NCBI GenBank assembly: GCA_018715495.1
Contig: DVLO01000008.1
Location: 1-64,000, forward strand
DNA length: 64,000 nucleotides
DNA from: Candidatus Limihabitans stercoravium
GTDB taxonomy: Bacteria; Bacillota; Clostridia; Christensenellales; CAG-314
Direction: 5' to 3'
Below, in pieces: positions 53,847 to 62,875 of the stretch (positions are counted from its first letter, which is position 1; each line of letters opens with the position of its first letter). The notes beneath the pieces are model-generated. The model worked only from the letters and a program-made list of their open reading frames with translations. It made no database searches and was not told the origin of the DNA. A program made the position numbers and the translations under genes.

Positions 53847-55434
53847 AAAATACTTCCCTATCGCCAAGTCGAGTATTTTTCAGAAAGAACAACTGTATGT
53901 AAGAGCGAATGAAGACGTTTCGTTTGACGTTTATGAAGGTGAAACAATTGGTATTGTAGGCGAATCGGGATGTGGTAAGTCTACTTTGGGACGTGTAATA
54001 CTTCAACTTTATGAACAAACTGCCGGAAGTACGATGTATTACGGTAGAAGCCGTTCGGACTTTGCTCCTAAATATGTGGAACGTACTTTGAAAAATTCCA
54101 AGAAATACATTGAGAAGTACAACAAAGCACGTTTGAAAGCTGAGGAAGCGGAAAAGAAATGCGAAGAATTGGGTGAAAATGCTACATTCTTCCAATTGCA
54201 GGACAAGAACCTTGCGGTGGCTGAAATGAACACTGCGTTGCACAATGTGGCTTCCGTACTTGGTGGTTTCATGGGACTTGATGATCCCACGCAGGGAGCG
54301 GATTTGTTGCTTCGCAGACACAGGGTTCACGTTAAGGTTGCGCAGATCAAACACAAGCTCAATTCATTAGCTACCGAATTGGATATGCTTGAAGGTAAAA
54401 TCAAGGCGGAACAAGAAAAACCCGAAAGTAAAAAACTTAAAGGCTTGCAAACGGCTTTGGCAAAAACAAAAGAAAAAGAAGCTCTTTTGAATGCAGAATT
54501 GGAAAAGTCTCAGTCTGAACGTGCTGTCTTGCGTGAAGAACTTGCAAATGCCCTTGAAAAATATAAGGACAACGACCAGTTCCAATATTACCAACAGTTT
54601 GTCGACACGGGTATTGACCTTGCCCGTCTGACATACAATGAAATGCGTTTGTTGCGTAGAGACTTGCAGATCATTTTCCAGGATCCTTATTCTTCGCTCA
54701 ATCCACGTATGACAATCGGTCAGATCATTGAAGAAGGCCTTGTTACTCACAAGTTTTACAAGCACGGATCTGAAAGTATGAAACAGTACATTTTGAAAGT
54801 AATGAATGACTGTGGATTGCAGGATTACATGATCCACCGTTATCCTCACCAATTCAGTGGCGGACAACGTCAGCGTATCTGTATTGCTCGTGCATTGGCT
54901 GTAAAACCCAAGTTTGTTGTTTGTGACGAATGTGTTTCGGCATTGGACGTTTCAATTCAGTCGCAGATCATCAACCTGTTGTTGGAACTGAAGGAACGTG
55001 AAGGGCTGACATACCTGTTTATTTCGCACGACTTGTCGGTAGTGCGCTATATCTCCGACAGAATTTGTGTAATGTATCTTGGTAACATCGTGGAATTTGC
55101 CGACGCTAAAACGTTGTTCGAAGATCCACGCCATCCTTATACATTGGCATTGTTGTCAAGTATTCCTACAACCGATCCCGACGGGCTTAACAAGGAAAGT
55201 ATCCTGTTGGAAGGAAATATCCCAAGCCCAATTCGTCCTCCTCAAGGTTGTAAGTTCCACACACGTTGCTACATGGCTACCGAACAGTGTAAACGTGTAC
55301 CGCCTCCATTGGTTGATCTTGGCGACGGTCACTTGGTCGCTTGTCACAATTGTGCAAGAAAGATAGATGAGAATGGAAATTACTTGTTTAAAGTTCCATC
55401 TACCAGAAAGAATTCTAAATCAGAGGTAAAGTGA
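53803..55434 (+). CDS. oppF: Oligopeptide ABC transporter ATPase, OppF type, with coiled-coil insertion
   Basis: A 543-residue ATPase (normally ~320). Walker A GESGCGKST (~53-61), signature FSGGQRQRICIARA, Walker B FVVCDECVSALDV (proline of the usual CDEPVSALD is a cysteine) and H-loop SHDLSV are intact, as is the C-terminal cysteine domain (CKFHTRCYMATEQC). Between Walker A and the Q-loop (FQDPYSSLNPR, ~292) lies a charged insertion of ~190 residues (82-278) made mostly of long helices (KNSKKYIEKYNKARLKAEEA, MLEGKIKAEQEKPESKKL, NAELEKSQSERAVLREELA), likely a coiled coil. It would project from the helical subdomain. GTG start with AAGGAGGTGAGG. Confidence 0.95.
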   Translation: MNNTRKKLLSIKNLKKYFPIAKSSIFQKEQLYVRANEDVSFDVYEGETIGIVGESGCGKSTLGRVILQLYEQTAGSTMYYGRSRSDFAPKYVERTLKNSKKYIEKYNKARLKAEEAEKKCEELGENATFFQLQDKNLAVAEMNTALHNVASVLGGFMGLDDPTQGADLLLRRHRVHVKVAQIKHKLNSLATELDMLEGKIKAEQEKPESKKLKGLQTALAKTKEKEALLNAELEKSQSERAVLREELANALEKYKDNDQFQYYQQFVDTGIDLARLTYNEMRLLRRDLQIIFQDPYSSLNPRMTIGQIIEEGLVTHKFYKHGSESMKQYILKVMNDCGLQDYMIHRYPHQFSGGQRQRICIARALAVKPKFVVCDECVSALDVSIQSQIINLLLELKEREGLTYLFISHDLSVVRYISDRICVMYLGNIVEFADAKTLFEDPRHPYTLALLSSIPTTDPDGLNKESILLEGNIPSPIRPPQGCKFHTRCYMATEQCKRVPPPLVDLGDGHLVACHNCARKIDENGNYLFKVPSTRKNSKSEVK

Positions 55435-55435
55435 A

Positions 55436-55639
55436 ATGCTGCGTTGGTGGAAGCATCTCAAAAAATTAGATAAAGAGGAATACGAACAATACAAGGAACA
55501 GATAGATAAAGAAAATTTGACTGCTAAAGATAAATTCAGTATGATTCTGTCTGCGTTTTTGGTGATTGTTTTGCCTGTTTCTCTTGGTTTGATTGGTTTT
55601 GGGGTGTTGATACTGGCACTGTTTGGAGCATTTGGCTAA
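55436..55639 (+). CDS. Small single- or double-helix membrane protein at the end of opp
   Basis: 67 residues: a charged amphipathic helix (MLRWWKHLKKLDKEEYEQYK, residues 1-20, to ~37) followed by a hydrophobic hairpin (MILSAFLVIVLPVSLGLIGF and on to ~65). The ATG is one base after the oppF stop, so translation is coupled. No family is recognised; a small accessory subunit of the transporter is a fair guess. A terminator follows ~55 bases downstream. Confidence 0.75.
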   Translation: MLRWWKHLKKLDKEEYEQYKEQIDKENLTAKDKFSMILSAFLVIVLPVSLGLIGFGVLILALFGAFG

Positions 55640-55692
55640 TAAATTTTGACCCCATTAAGGTGTGATTTCGCTTTGCGAAATTGCACGTGAAG

Positions 55693-55725
55693 ACCCCCTT
55701 GGAAATCCAAGGGGGTTTAATTTTT
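55693..55725 (+). terminator. Terminator of the opp operon
   Basis: ACCCCCTTGG-AAAT-CCAAGGGGGT followed by TTAATTTTT. Confidence 0.9.
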
Positions 55726-55979
55726 GCGTTTATTTAAAACGTTGCGAAGGATTTGTTCTGACGTTTTTGGAAATTTTGACTTAATTCAAGTCGGTAATTG
55801 AATGTGTTGTAACCGGCAAGTGGTTTTCCTGTGTAGAGATAACTGTTCGACAACAAACGGTGTGGGATAAGCGGTGTGTCAATGGCGCAACGCAATCCCA
55901 TTGTTGTGCAACCAGAATGTTTTCGGGTGCCATCCCGATTAGATTAACTTTATTTGTAAAGTTTAGTGTGTTTCCAATC
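55726..55979. other. Non-coding stretch
   Basis: No gene or structure seen that I can support. Confidence 0.4.
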
Positions 55980-56195
55980 TCATGATTTCAAGGTGATCAG
56001 CACGGCAACCGCAATTACAAGCAACACTACAAACAGAATGTTTCGTATTTTAGTGCGTGACTTTGCGTCCCCTTCGGTGTATCCCCTTGGAGTCAGTTCC
56101 CCTTTGCAGTGCGGACATTGTGTGAAGTGGTCAAGCACTTCTTTGCCGCAATGCGGACAGTTTACAAGATGTCTTTCAAGATTGGATTTTCTCAT
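55980..56195 (-). CDS. Small zinc-ribbon membrane protein
   Basis: 71 residues: a zinc ribbon CPHCGKEVLDHFTQCPHC (~13-30 of the mature numbering), a basic linker (GDAKSRTKIRN) and one C-terminal membrane helix (ILFVVLLVIAVAVLITL). It is not closely related to the paralogs at 25.5-26.9 kb. GAGGTGA lies best for the ATG at 56195; the ATG at 56201 is too close to it. Promoter TTGCCA-17-TAAAAT at 56215-56243. Confidence 0.8.
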   Translation of the reverse strand: MRKSNLERHLVNCPHCGKEVLDHFTQCPHCKGELTPRGYTEGDAKSRTKIRNILFVVLLVIAVAVLITLKS

Positions 56196-56214
56196 GTTCA
56201 TTCACCTCATTGCC

Positions 56215-56243
56215 ATTTTATCATTTCTCCGTAACTTTGGCAA
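56215..56243 (-). promoter_or_regulatory. Promoter of the small zinc-ribbon gene
   Basis: Minus strand TTGCCA-17-TAAAAT. Confidence 0.5.
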
Positions 56244-56536
56244 TAACTGTCGGTAAAGTTGTGGGTGAATTGTATTTTGTGTAATTATTTTTGGTTAAAA
56301 TCTTTGTTGCTGTTGCGATTTATCTAAAGGACAACAAAGTGATGTGCTGTTTCCATTGGTTGTTTACTTATTATCATTGTTCTTCAATGTGTAAGCAATT
56401 TGCTGTAATTGATGTGGTAAGTAAAGCGTATTTGTTTGTTATCGTTAACTTCAAGTAGAAATTTCTTATTTCCAATAGATACGTTTTTAGCATTGTCAGT
56501 GTTTAGGACAGTGGTGTGAAAAACTGTAAAGAGGTT

Positions 56537-56562
56537 ATTCCTTATTATATATAGATATACTC
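56537..56562 (+). repeat. AT-rich interspersed repeat, copy 1
   Basis: ATTCCTTATTATATATAGAT plus ATACT. Copies: 56875-56901 (one extra T), 56957-56982 (end differs: GTGT), and a weaker one at 56715-56737. Confidence 0.7.
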
Positions 56563-56874
56563 CTTTGTTGTATGTAACGGCGTGTCGGTTGTCTTGTGGT
56601 TGGTTGCGTTTGTTTGTTGTCGGTTAGTGGTGGTGGAAAATCTTCCCCATATGCGTAAACTACATTATGGGTTGCGCTGTCTGTGTAACAGTGTTGTGAA
56701 GATGGTGTGTAGCCGTTATTTGATATATAAAGATATCGTTTGTTTCGTTGTTTTGCGTTGGCGTTGCTGTTGCGCATCTGATTGTATCGCATCTGTTTGT
56801 GGTTGGGAGTTTGTTTCGGCTGTTTTGTATCTTGTTAAAAGTGCATTTTTTATTGTAGGTAGTGGTCGGTGGAA

Positions 56875-56901
56875 ATTCCTTATTTATATATAGATATACT
56901 T
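56875..56901 (+). repeat. AT-rich interspersed repeat, copy 3
   Basis: Same element with one base added in the TTATT part; followed by ACTTTATACGC. Confidence 0.7.
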
Positions 56902-56956
56902 TATACGCTATCGTGGAAGTTAGTTTGACGGTGGTGTGTCAATTGAAAGGTAAGCC

Positions 56957-56982
56957 ATTCCTTATTATATATAGATGTGTTC
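56957..56982 (+). repeat. AT-rich interspersed repeat, copy 4
   Basis: Matches copy 1 over 20 bases, then diverges. Confidence 0.7.
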
Positions 56983-57171
56983 CACTGTCTTCGTAGTCGT
57001 TAAGTGTGTCGTGAGTGTGTCAGTGCTGTTGTGCATGCGGTTTTTCAATGGTTTGCTTTCGGCGTCGGGATAACAAAAAAACGGGAAAATGCCCCTCTGA
57101 CACAAACTCTTGACAAAAAAGTCCACTCTAAAAAAATATTCAATTTGTGCCAAAAAAATGTCAAAAAATAT

Positions 57172-57201
57172 TTGACAGCCTATTGACTGTTGTGATATCA
57201 T
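57172..57201 (+). promoter_or_regulatory. Candidate promoter of the S10 operon
   Basis: TTGACA with an 18-base gap to TATCAT. It would give a leader of ~255 bases before rpsJ. Confidence 0.45.
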
Positions 57202-57206
57202 ATACA

Positions 57207-57462
57207 AGCTGTGGAATATGGCTTGAAGTGTGAGGTTACTGAGATAACAGAAAACTTACACCTACATAGCATCGCCGGTAAAGAGCGATGTGACCGAATC
57301 ATGGCGTTGGTTGATAAGTGACAAGGCCTGTCAAACTGTCAGTTGATGCAATTTAGGCAAATGAAAATTTGCTTTATAAAAAGCCACAGTATGATACACA
57401 CGGAAGTGTTGTCAGCGAAAAGGGATTCGGCAATAAAATCATATTTATAAGGAGAGAACAAA
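57207..57462 (+). other. Structured 5' leader of the S10 operon
   Basis: Three hairpins can be drawn: GTGTGAG/CTTACAC (57228-57261), GCATCGC/GCGATGT (57269-57291) and GCAAAT-GAAA-ATTTGC (57357-57372, GNRA loop). Ribosomal protein operons are often controlled by one of their own products binding such a leader; which protein, if any, cannot be told. Confidence 0.45.
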
Positions 57463-57771
57463 ATGGCTAACCAAAGAATCAGAATTAAGTTGAAGTCTTA
57501 CGACCACAATTTAGTCGATCTTGCTTGCACAAAGATTGTGGAAGCTGCAAAGAAGATGGGAAGTACTGTTTCCGGTCCTATCCCACTGCCCACAGAAAGG
57601 GAAATCGTAACAGTGTTGCGTGCAACTCACAAATATAAGGATGCACGTGAACAATTCGAATTGAGAACTTACAAGCGTTTGATTGACATCTACAGTCCCA
57701 ATGCCAAGACAGTAGACAGCTTGACAAAGCTGGATCTGCCTGCCGGTATCGACGTAAAGATCAAACTGTAA
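57463..57771 (+). CDS. rpsJ: Ribosomal protein S10
   Basis: 102 residues, complete. Recognised by [40 protein letters not shown] and [19 protein letters not shown]. Small-subunit protein of the head; also NusE, the partner of NusB in antitermination. First gene of the operon, AAGGAGAG site, behind a structured leader. Confidence 0.99.
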   Translation: MANQRIRIKLKSYDHNLVDLACTKIVEAAKKMGSTVSGPIPLPTEREIVTVLRATHKYKDAREQFELRTYKRLIDIYSPNAKTVDSLTKLDLPAGIDVKIKL

Positions 57772-57796
57772 AATACAACGGAGGTGAACTTTATCA

Positions 57797-58429
57797 ATGA
57801 ATAAAGCAATCATAGGAAAGAAGTTGGGCATGACACAGGTGTTCATGCAAGACGGAACAATGGTTCCGGTAACAGTAGTACAGGCAGGACCTTGCACAGT
57901 AGTACAAAAGAAGACTGTTGAAAGAGACGGTTACAGTGCAATTCAGCTTGGTTTCGAAGAAGTAGCTGACAGAAAGCTCAACAAGCCCGAACAAGGACAC
58001 TTGAAGAAGGCTAATGCAGGTTCTTTGAAACACCTTAAGGAATTCAAGTTGGACAATGCAGATGCATTGGAACTTGGCGCTAAGATTGAATGTGACGTAT
58101 TTGCCGAAGGCGACTTCGTAGACGTAACAGGAACAACTAAAGGTCGTGGTTTCACAGGCGTAATCAAGCGTTGGAACCAAGGCAGATTGAAGGAAACCCA
58201 CGGTGTGGGCCCTGTACACAGAGAAGTTGGTTCAATGGGTGCAAACAGCACACCTTCACGTGTATTGCCCGGTAAGCACATGCCCGGTCAGTACGGTGTT
58301 GAACAAGTAACAGTACTTAACCTTTCCGTAATCAAGGTTGACAAGGAAAGAGGCGTGCTTCTCATCAAGGGTGCTATCCCCGGTGCGAAGAACAGCATTG
58401 TGTACGTCCGCAATGCCGTTAAGAAATAA
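57797..58429 (+). CDS. rplC: Ribosomal protein L3
   Basis: 210 residues. Starts KAIIGKKLGMTQVFMQDG; central RGFTGVIKRWNQGR and MPGQYG loops mark the extension that reaches the peptidyl-transferase centre. The ATG has GGAGGTGA 12 bases upstream. 25 bases after rpsJ. Confidence 0.99.
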   Translation: MNKAIIGKKLGMTQVFMQDGTMVPVTVVQAGPCTVVQKKTVERDGYSAIQLGFEEVADRKLNKPEQGHLKKANAGSLKHLKEFKLDNADALELGAKIECDVFAEGDFVDVTGTTKGRGFTGVIKRWNQGRLKETHGVGPVHREVGSMGANSTPSRVLPGKHMPGQYGVEQVTVLNLSVIKVDKERGVLLIKGAIPGAKNSIVYVRNAVKK

Positions 58430-58447
58430 GGATGAAGGAGAAAGAAA

Positions 58448-59071
58448 ATGCAAGTAAAAGTATACAACACATTGGCCCAAGAAGTGGGCAATATGACGTT
58501 GCACGATGACGTTTTTGGTTGCGAATACAATGAAGCTCTCATTCATCAGGCAATCGTGGCGTATCAGGCAAACCAAAGACAAGGTACAAAAAGCACATTG
58601 ACACGTTCCGAAGTACGTGGTGGCGGTATTAAGCCTTGGAGACAAAAGGGCACAGGCCGTGCAAGACAAGGTAGCATCCGTGCTCCTCAATGGATCAAGG
58701 GTGGCGTTGTTTTCGCTCCGAAGCCACGCGACTTCTCCAAGAAGATCAACAAGAAGATGAAGGCACAAGCATTCCGCAGTGCCATCAGTTACAAGGTAGC
58801 AAACAACGAAATGGTTGTTGTTGACAAGTTCGCTATCGAACAACCCAAGACAAAGTTGGTTGCACAAATCCTTAAAAACTTCAACTACACACAAAGAACG
58901 TTGCTTATCGTTGCCGGCGAACAAGCAGACGTTGTAAGAGCAGGAGCTAACATCGAAAAACTCACAATCGTAGATGCAAGCCTTGCAAACATTTACCAAA
59001 TTGTTTCTAACGTAAACGTAATCATTACAGAAGAAGCAGTTAAACAAATTGAGGAGGCATACACACTATGA
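58448..59071 (+). CDS. rplD: Ribosomal protein L4
   Basis: 207 residues. The exit-tunnel loop is seen as RGGGIKPWRQKGTGRARQGS (~residues 59-78). In E. coli L4 represses its own S10 operon; whether that holds here is unknown. Overlaps rplW by 4 bases. Confidence 0.99.
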   Translation: MQVKVYNTLAQEVGNMTLHDDVFGCEYNEALIHQAIVAYQANQRQGTKSTLTRSEVRGGGIKPWRQKGTGRARQGSIRAPQWIKGGVVFAPKPRDFSKKINKKMKAQAFRSAISYKVANNEMVVVDKFAIEQPKTKLVAQILKNFNYTQRTLLIVAGEQADVVRAGANIEKLTIVDASLANIYQIVSNVNVIITEEAVKQIEEAYTL

Positions 59072-59358
59072 ACTCTTACGACATCATCAGACGTCCGATC
59101 TTGACAGAAAAGAGTTACGACGGCATTTCTAACAAGACATATACCTTCGAAGTTGCTAAAAGCGCTAACAAGGTAGAAATCAAGAAGGCTGTTGAAGAAA
59201 TCTTCGGCGTAAAGGTAGACAAGGTTGCTACAGCAATCATCAAAGGCAAACTCAAAAGACAGGGCAGAACTCAGGGCTTCACCTCTGATTGGAAAAAGGC
59301 TACGGTTACCCTGAAGAAAGACAGCAAGGCAATCGAATTCTTCGAAAGCTTGTCCTAA
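59068..59358 (+). CDS. rplW: Ribosomal protein L23
   Basis: 96 residues: IIRRPILTEKSYDG start, NKVEIKKAVEEIFGVKVDKV, and GRTQGFTSDWKKA. It sits at the tunnel exit and is the docking site of trigger factor and SRP. Confidence 0.98.
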   Translation: MNSYDIIRRPILTEKSYDGISNKTYTFEVAKSANKVEIKKAVEEIFGVKVDKVATAIIKGKLKRQGRTQGFTSDWKKATVTLKKDSKAIEFFESLS

Positions 59359-59376
59359 TAGTGGAGGGTAATACAA

Positions 59377-60201
59377 ATGGCTATTAAGAAATACAAACCA
59401 ACCTCACCCGCACGCCGTTTCATGTCGGTGTCGGCTTTTGAGGAAATTACTTGTACAACTCCGGAAAAGAGCCTGCTTGCTACAAAGCAAAAGACAGGTG
59501 GTAGAAATGCAACCGGACGTATCACTGTAAGACACATCGGCGGCGGAAACCGTATCAAGTACAGAATCATCGACTTCAAGCGTGATAAGCAAGTTCCTGC
59601 TAAGGTTGCTACAATCGAATACGATCCCAACCGTACAGCAAACATTGCATTGCTTCACTACCTTGACGGTGAAAAGAGATACATTCTTGCTCCCGTAGGT
59701 CTGAACGTTGGCGACACAGTTGTTGCTGCTGACAACGCAGACATCAAGGTTGGTAACAATCTTCCTCTTGAATTCATCCCCGTAGGTACAATCGTACACA
59801 ACATCGAACTCAACCCCGGTAAGGGCGGTCAGATTGCACGTGCTGCAGGTATCTACGCACAGCTTATGGCTAAGGAAGGCAAGTACGCAACACTCAGAAT
59901 GCCCAGTGGCGAAGTAAGACTTGTGTTGCTCAAGTGCCGTGCTACAATCGGTCAGGTAGGTAACCTTGATCACGAAATCGTATCTGTCGGTAAGGCAGGT
60001 AAGAGCCGTCACATGGGTATCAAGCCTACTGTAAGAGGTAGCGTAATGAACCCCTGCGACCACCCTCATGGTGGTGGTGAAGGTAAGTCACCCGTTGGAC
60101 GTCCCGGTCCTGTAACTCCTTGGGGCAAACCTGCTCTTGGTTACAAGACAAGAAAGAAGAAGAAGGCATCCAGCAAATTTATCATCAAGCGTGTAAACTA
60201 A
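59377..60201 (+). CDS. rplB: Ribosomal protein L2
   Basis: 274 residues. RNA-binding fold with [11 protein letters not shown] and the conserved loop [20 protein letters not shown] (~217-236), whose histidine is near the peptidyl-transferase centre; the lysine-rich end [16 protein letters not shown] is usual. Confidence 0.99.
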   Translation: MAIKKYKPTSPARRFMSVSAFEEITCTTPEKSLLATKQKTGGRNATGRITVRHIGGGNRIKYRIIDFKRDKQVPAKVATIEYDPNRTANIALLHYLDGEKRYILAPVGLNVGDTVVAADNADIKVGNNLPLEFIPVGTIVHNIELNPGKGGQIARAAGIYAQLMAKEGKYATLRMPSGEVRLVLLKCRATIGQVGNLDHEIVSVGKAGKSRHMGIKPTVRGSVMNPCDHPHGGGEGKSPVGRPGPVTPWGKPALGYKTRKKKKASSKFIIKRVN

Positions 60202-60217
60202 TGGGAGGAATTGATAA

Positions 60218-60496
60218 ATGAGCAGATCAGTTAAAAAAGGACCTTATGTTCAAGCCGTACTTTTGAAAAGAGTACAGGAAATGAACAGCAAGGGCGAAAA
60301 GAAAGTGTTGAAAACATGGTCGAGAAGTTCCACAATCTTCCCTGATTTCGTAGGACACACAATTGCCGTTCACGACGGTAAGAAGCACGTTCCCGTGTAC
60401 ATCACAGAAGACATGGTAGGATTGAAGTTGGGCGAATTTGCACCGACCAGAACATTCAAGGGTCACGCTGGAAGCAAGTCCAGCTCGGCTAAATAG
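60218..60496 (+). CDS. rpsS: Ribosomal protein S19
   Basis: 92 residues: [62 protein letters not shown] site. Confidence 0.99.
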   Translation: MSRSVKKGPYVQAVLLKRVQEMNSKGEKKVLKTWSRSSTIFPDFVGHTIAVHDGKKHVPVYITEDMVGLKLGEFAPTRTFKGHAGSKSSSAK

Positions 60497-60507
60497 GAGG
60501 CATACAA

Positions 60508-60894
60508 ATGGCAACAAGAAGCAAACAAAAAGCAGAAACCCGTAAGGCTAACAAAGATACACGTCCTTACGCTATTGCTAAATACATTCGTATTGCACCT
60601 TCTAAGGTTCACGTTGTTCTGGACCTCATCCGTGGTAAGAACTACATCGAAGCAGTGGCTATCCTTAAGACAACAAGCAAGGCAGCTTGCGAACCTGTAC
60701 TCAAGGTGCTCAACTCCGCTGCTGCTAACGCAGAAGTAAACAAAGGCATGAACAAGGACGCTCTTTATGTAGCGGAATGCTTTGCAGATCAAGGTCCTAC
60801 TCTTAAGAGAGTACAACCTGTTTCCCGTGGCAGAGCATACAGAATCCTTAAGAGAACAAGTCACATCACAGTGATTCTTGACGAAAGAGCGTAA
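60508..60894 (+). CDS. rplV: Ribosomal protein L22
   Basis: 128 residues, slightly longer than usual through a basic N-terminus (ATRSKQKAETRKANKDTRPY). Core: IRIAPSKVHVVLDLIRGK and the tunnel hairpin PTLKRVQPVSRGRAYRILKR. Macrolide-site loop intact. Confidence 0.98.
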   Translation: MATRSKQKAETRKANKDTRPYAIAKYIRIAPSKVHVVLDLIRGKNYIEAVAILKTTSKAACEPVLKVLNSAAANAEVNKGMNKDALYVAECFADQGPTLKRVQPVSRGRAYRILKRTSHITVILDERA

Positions 60895-60909
60895 TTAGGA
60901 GGCATCAGA

Positions 60910-61587
60910 ATGGGACAAAAAGTTAATCCACACGGACTGAGAGTTGGCGTAATTCAAGGTTGGGATTCCAAGTGGATCGCTAATGGCAAGGATTTTGCTA
61001 AATATATCAAAGAAGACGACCAAATCAGAACATTCGTTAAGAAAAAGTACTACCAATCCGGAATTTCCAAGATCGTAATCGAAAGAAGTGAAGGTAAGGT
61101 TACAGTAGACATCCACACAGGCAGACCCGGCGTATTGATCGGTAAAGCTGGTGCAGGTGTTGAAGAAATCAAGAAAGATGTTGAAAAGATCGCTAAGGAC
61201 AAGACTGTCCACATCAACATCGTTGAAGTAAAGCGTCCTGACATGGATGCACAATTGGTAGCTGAAGGTATCGCTGCTCAATTGGAAAAGCGTGTTTCCT
61301 TCCGTCGTGCTATGCGTCAATTCATGGGCAGAGCAACACGTTCCGGCGCTCTTGGTATCAAGACAATGGTTTCCGGACGTCTTGACGGTGCTGAAATCGC
61401 AAGAACAGAACAATACCACGAAGGTAGCATCCCCCTGCACACATTGCGTGCTGACATCGACTATGGCTACGCTATCGCTAAGACAACTTTCGGCGTAATC
61501 GGCGTTAAGACATGGATCTACAAGGGTGAAATCCTTCCTAAGAAGAAGAGAGCAAACAAGGAGGTAACCGGCAATGTTAATGCCTAA
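60910..61587 (+). CDS. rpsC: Ribosomal protein S3
   Basis: 225 residues: N-terminal [22 protein letters not shown] domain with [20 protein letters not shown], and C-terminal [19 protein letters not shown]. Lines the mRNA entry. Overlaps rplP by 14 bases. Confidence 0.99.
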   Translation: MGQKVNPHGLRVGVIQGWDSKWIANGKDFAKYIKEDDQIRTFVKKKYYQSGISKIVIERSEGKVTVDIHTGRPGVLIGKAGAGVEEIKKDVEKIAKDKTVHINIVEVKRPDMDAQLVAEGIAAQLEKRVSFRRAMRQFMGRATRSGALGIKTMVSGRLDGAEIARTEQYHEGSIPLHTLRADIDYGYAIAKTTFGVIGVKTWIYKGEILPKKKRANKEVTGNVNA

Positions 61588-62008
61588 AAGAGTTAAAAGA
61601 CGCCGTCAATTCCGTGGTAGAATGAAGGGCGCTGCACATAAGGGCAACAAGGTTTGCTACGGCGAATACGGTTTGGTTGCATTGGAACCTTCTTGGATCA
61701 AGAGCAATCAGATTGAAGCTGCCCGTGTTGCTATGACACGTTTCATCAAGCGTGGCGGTAAGGTTTGGGTAAACATCTTCCCCCACAAACCAATCACAAA
61801 GAAACCTGCTGAAACCAGAATGGGTTCCGGTAAAGGTAGTCCCGAATACTGGGTAGCAGTAGTTAAGCCGGGCAGAGTAATGTTCGAAATGTCCGGTGTT
61901 GCTGAAGACGTAGCTCGTGAAGCTTTGCGTCTTGCAAGTCACAAACTTCCCGTTAAGTGCAAGTTTGTTAAAAAAGAAGAGGCGGTGAGTGCAGATGAAA
62001 GCAAGTAA
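61574..62008 (+). CDS. rplP: Ribosomal protein L16
   Basis: 144 residues: [19 protein letters not shown] start, [20 protein letters not shown] and [19 protein letters not shown]. Contacts tRNA in the A site. AAGGAGG inside the end of rpsC. Confidence 0.99.
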   Translation: MLMPKRVKRRRQFRGRMKGAAHKGNKVCYGEYGLVALEPSWIKSNQIEAARVAMTRFIKRGGKVWVNIFPHKPITKKPAETRMGSGKGSPEYWVAVVKPGRVMFEMSGVAEDVAREALRLASHKLPVKCKFVKKEEAVSADESK

Positions 62009-62198
62009 TATCCGTGAAATGAATAACGAAGAATTGGTTGCTAAGTTGGCTGACCTCAAGAAGGAATTGTTCAACCTGCGTTTGTCGCATGCAACCGGAC
62101 AACTTAACAATCCTCTTGCGCTTCACAATGTCAAGAAGGACATAGCTAAAATCAAGACCGTGCTTCGTGAAAGAGAAATCACGTCGCAAAAAGCGTAA
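61995..62198 (+). CDS. rpmC: Ribosomal protein L29
   Basis: 67 residues: [39 protein letters not shown]. The ATG at 61995 is preferred (MKASNIRE matches the family start) to the in-frame GTG six bases earlier. It overlaps rplP by 14 bases. Confidence 0.97.
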   Translation: MKASNIREMNNEELVAKLADLKKELFNLRLSHATGQLNNPLALHNVKKDIAKIKTVLREREITSQKA

Positions 62199-62213
62199 GG
62201 GCGGAGGTAAGTC

Positions 62214-62474
62214 ATGACTATCGAAAGAAATTACAGAAAAGAAAGAGTAGGCGTAGTTGTTTCCGATAAGATGGACAAGACAATCGTTGTTGCCATCGTA
62301 AACAAGTACAAGCACCCTCTTTACAAGAAGACAGTTTCTACAACTAAAAAGTACAAGGTTCACGATGAAGAAAACCAATGCGGTATCGGCGATACAGTAA
62401 GAATTGCCGAAACAAGAAAGTTGTCCAAGGACAAGAACTGGAGATTGGTTGAAATCGTTGAAAAGGCTAAGTAA
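62214..62474 (+). CDS. rpsQ: Ribosomal protein S17
   Basis: 86 residues: [20 protein letters not shown], then [20 protein letters not shown], both diagnostic. GGAGGTAAG before the ATG. Confidence 0.98.
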   Translation: MTIERNYRKERVGVVVSDKMDKTIVVAIVNKYKHPLYKKTVSTTKKYKVHDEENQCGIGDTVRIAETRKLSKDKNWRLVEIVEKAK

Positions 62475-62491
62475 TAGAGGAGGACAGGACA

Positions 62492-62860
62492 GTGATTCAA
62501 CCACAAACAAGATTAAAGGCAGCTGACAACTCAGGTGCAAAAGAACTTATGTGTATCAAAGTGCTGGGCGGTTCCTTCCGTAAATTCGGTAACATCGGCG
62601 ACATCATCGTAGCAAGCGTCAAGAGTGCAAACCCCGGCGGTATTGTTAAAAAGGGTGACGTTGTAAAGGCTGTTATCGTAAGAAGTGCTACTGGTGTAAA
62701 CAGAAAAGACGGCACACACATTCGTTTCGACGACAATGCAGCTGTAATTATTGACAATCAAAAGCAACCACGTGGAACTCGTATTTTTGGACCTGTGGCT
62801 AGAGAGTTGAGAGAGAAGGACTTCATGCGTATCGTTTCTCTTGCTCCGGAAGTGCTTTAA
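62492..62860 (+). CDS. rplN: Ribosomal protein L14
   Basis: 122 residues: [20 protein letters not shown] start, [20 protein letters not shown], and the end [15 protein letters not shown] start with GAGGAGGACAGG. Confidence 0.99.
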   Translation: MIQPQTRLKAADNSGAKELMCIKVLGGSFRKFGNIGDIIVASVKSANPGGIVKKGDVVKAVIVRSATGVNRKDGTHIRFDDNAAVIIDNQKQPRGTRIFGPVARELREKDFMRIVSLAPEVL

Positions 62861-62875
62861 TAGGAGGACACACGA

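Larger units (their letters stand above)
56244..57171. other. Long gene-free stretch before the ribosomal operon
   Basis: Nearly 1 kb without a believable gene. The plus strand from 56570 to 57060 is strikingly rich in G and T. It contains three to four copies of an AT-rich repeat (56537, 56715, 56875, 56957). Reading frames here are rich in cysteine and tryptophan and have no ribosome sites. Confidence 0.6.

Noticed and set aside
56582-56893. A 103-residue reading frame
   Set aside because: Very rich in C, W and V from GT-rich DNA, without a ribosome site; an artefact of composition.
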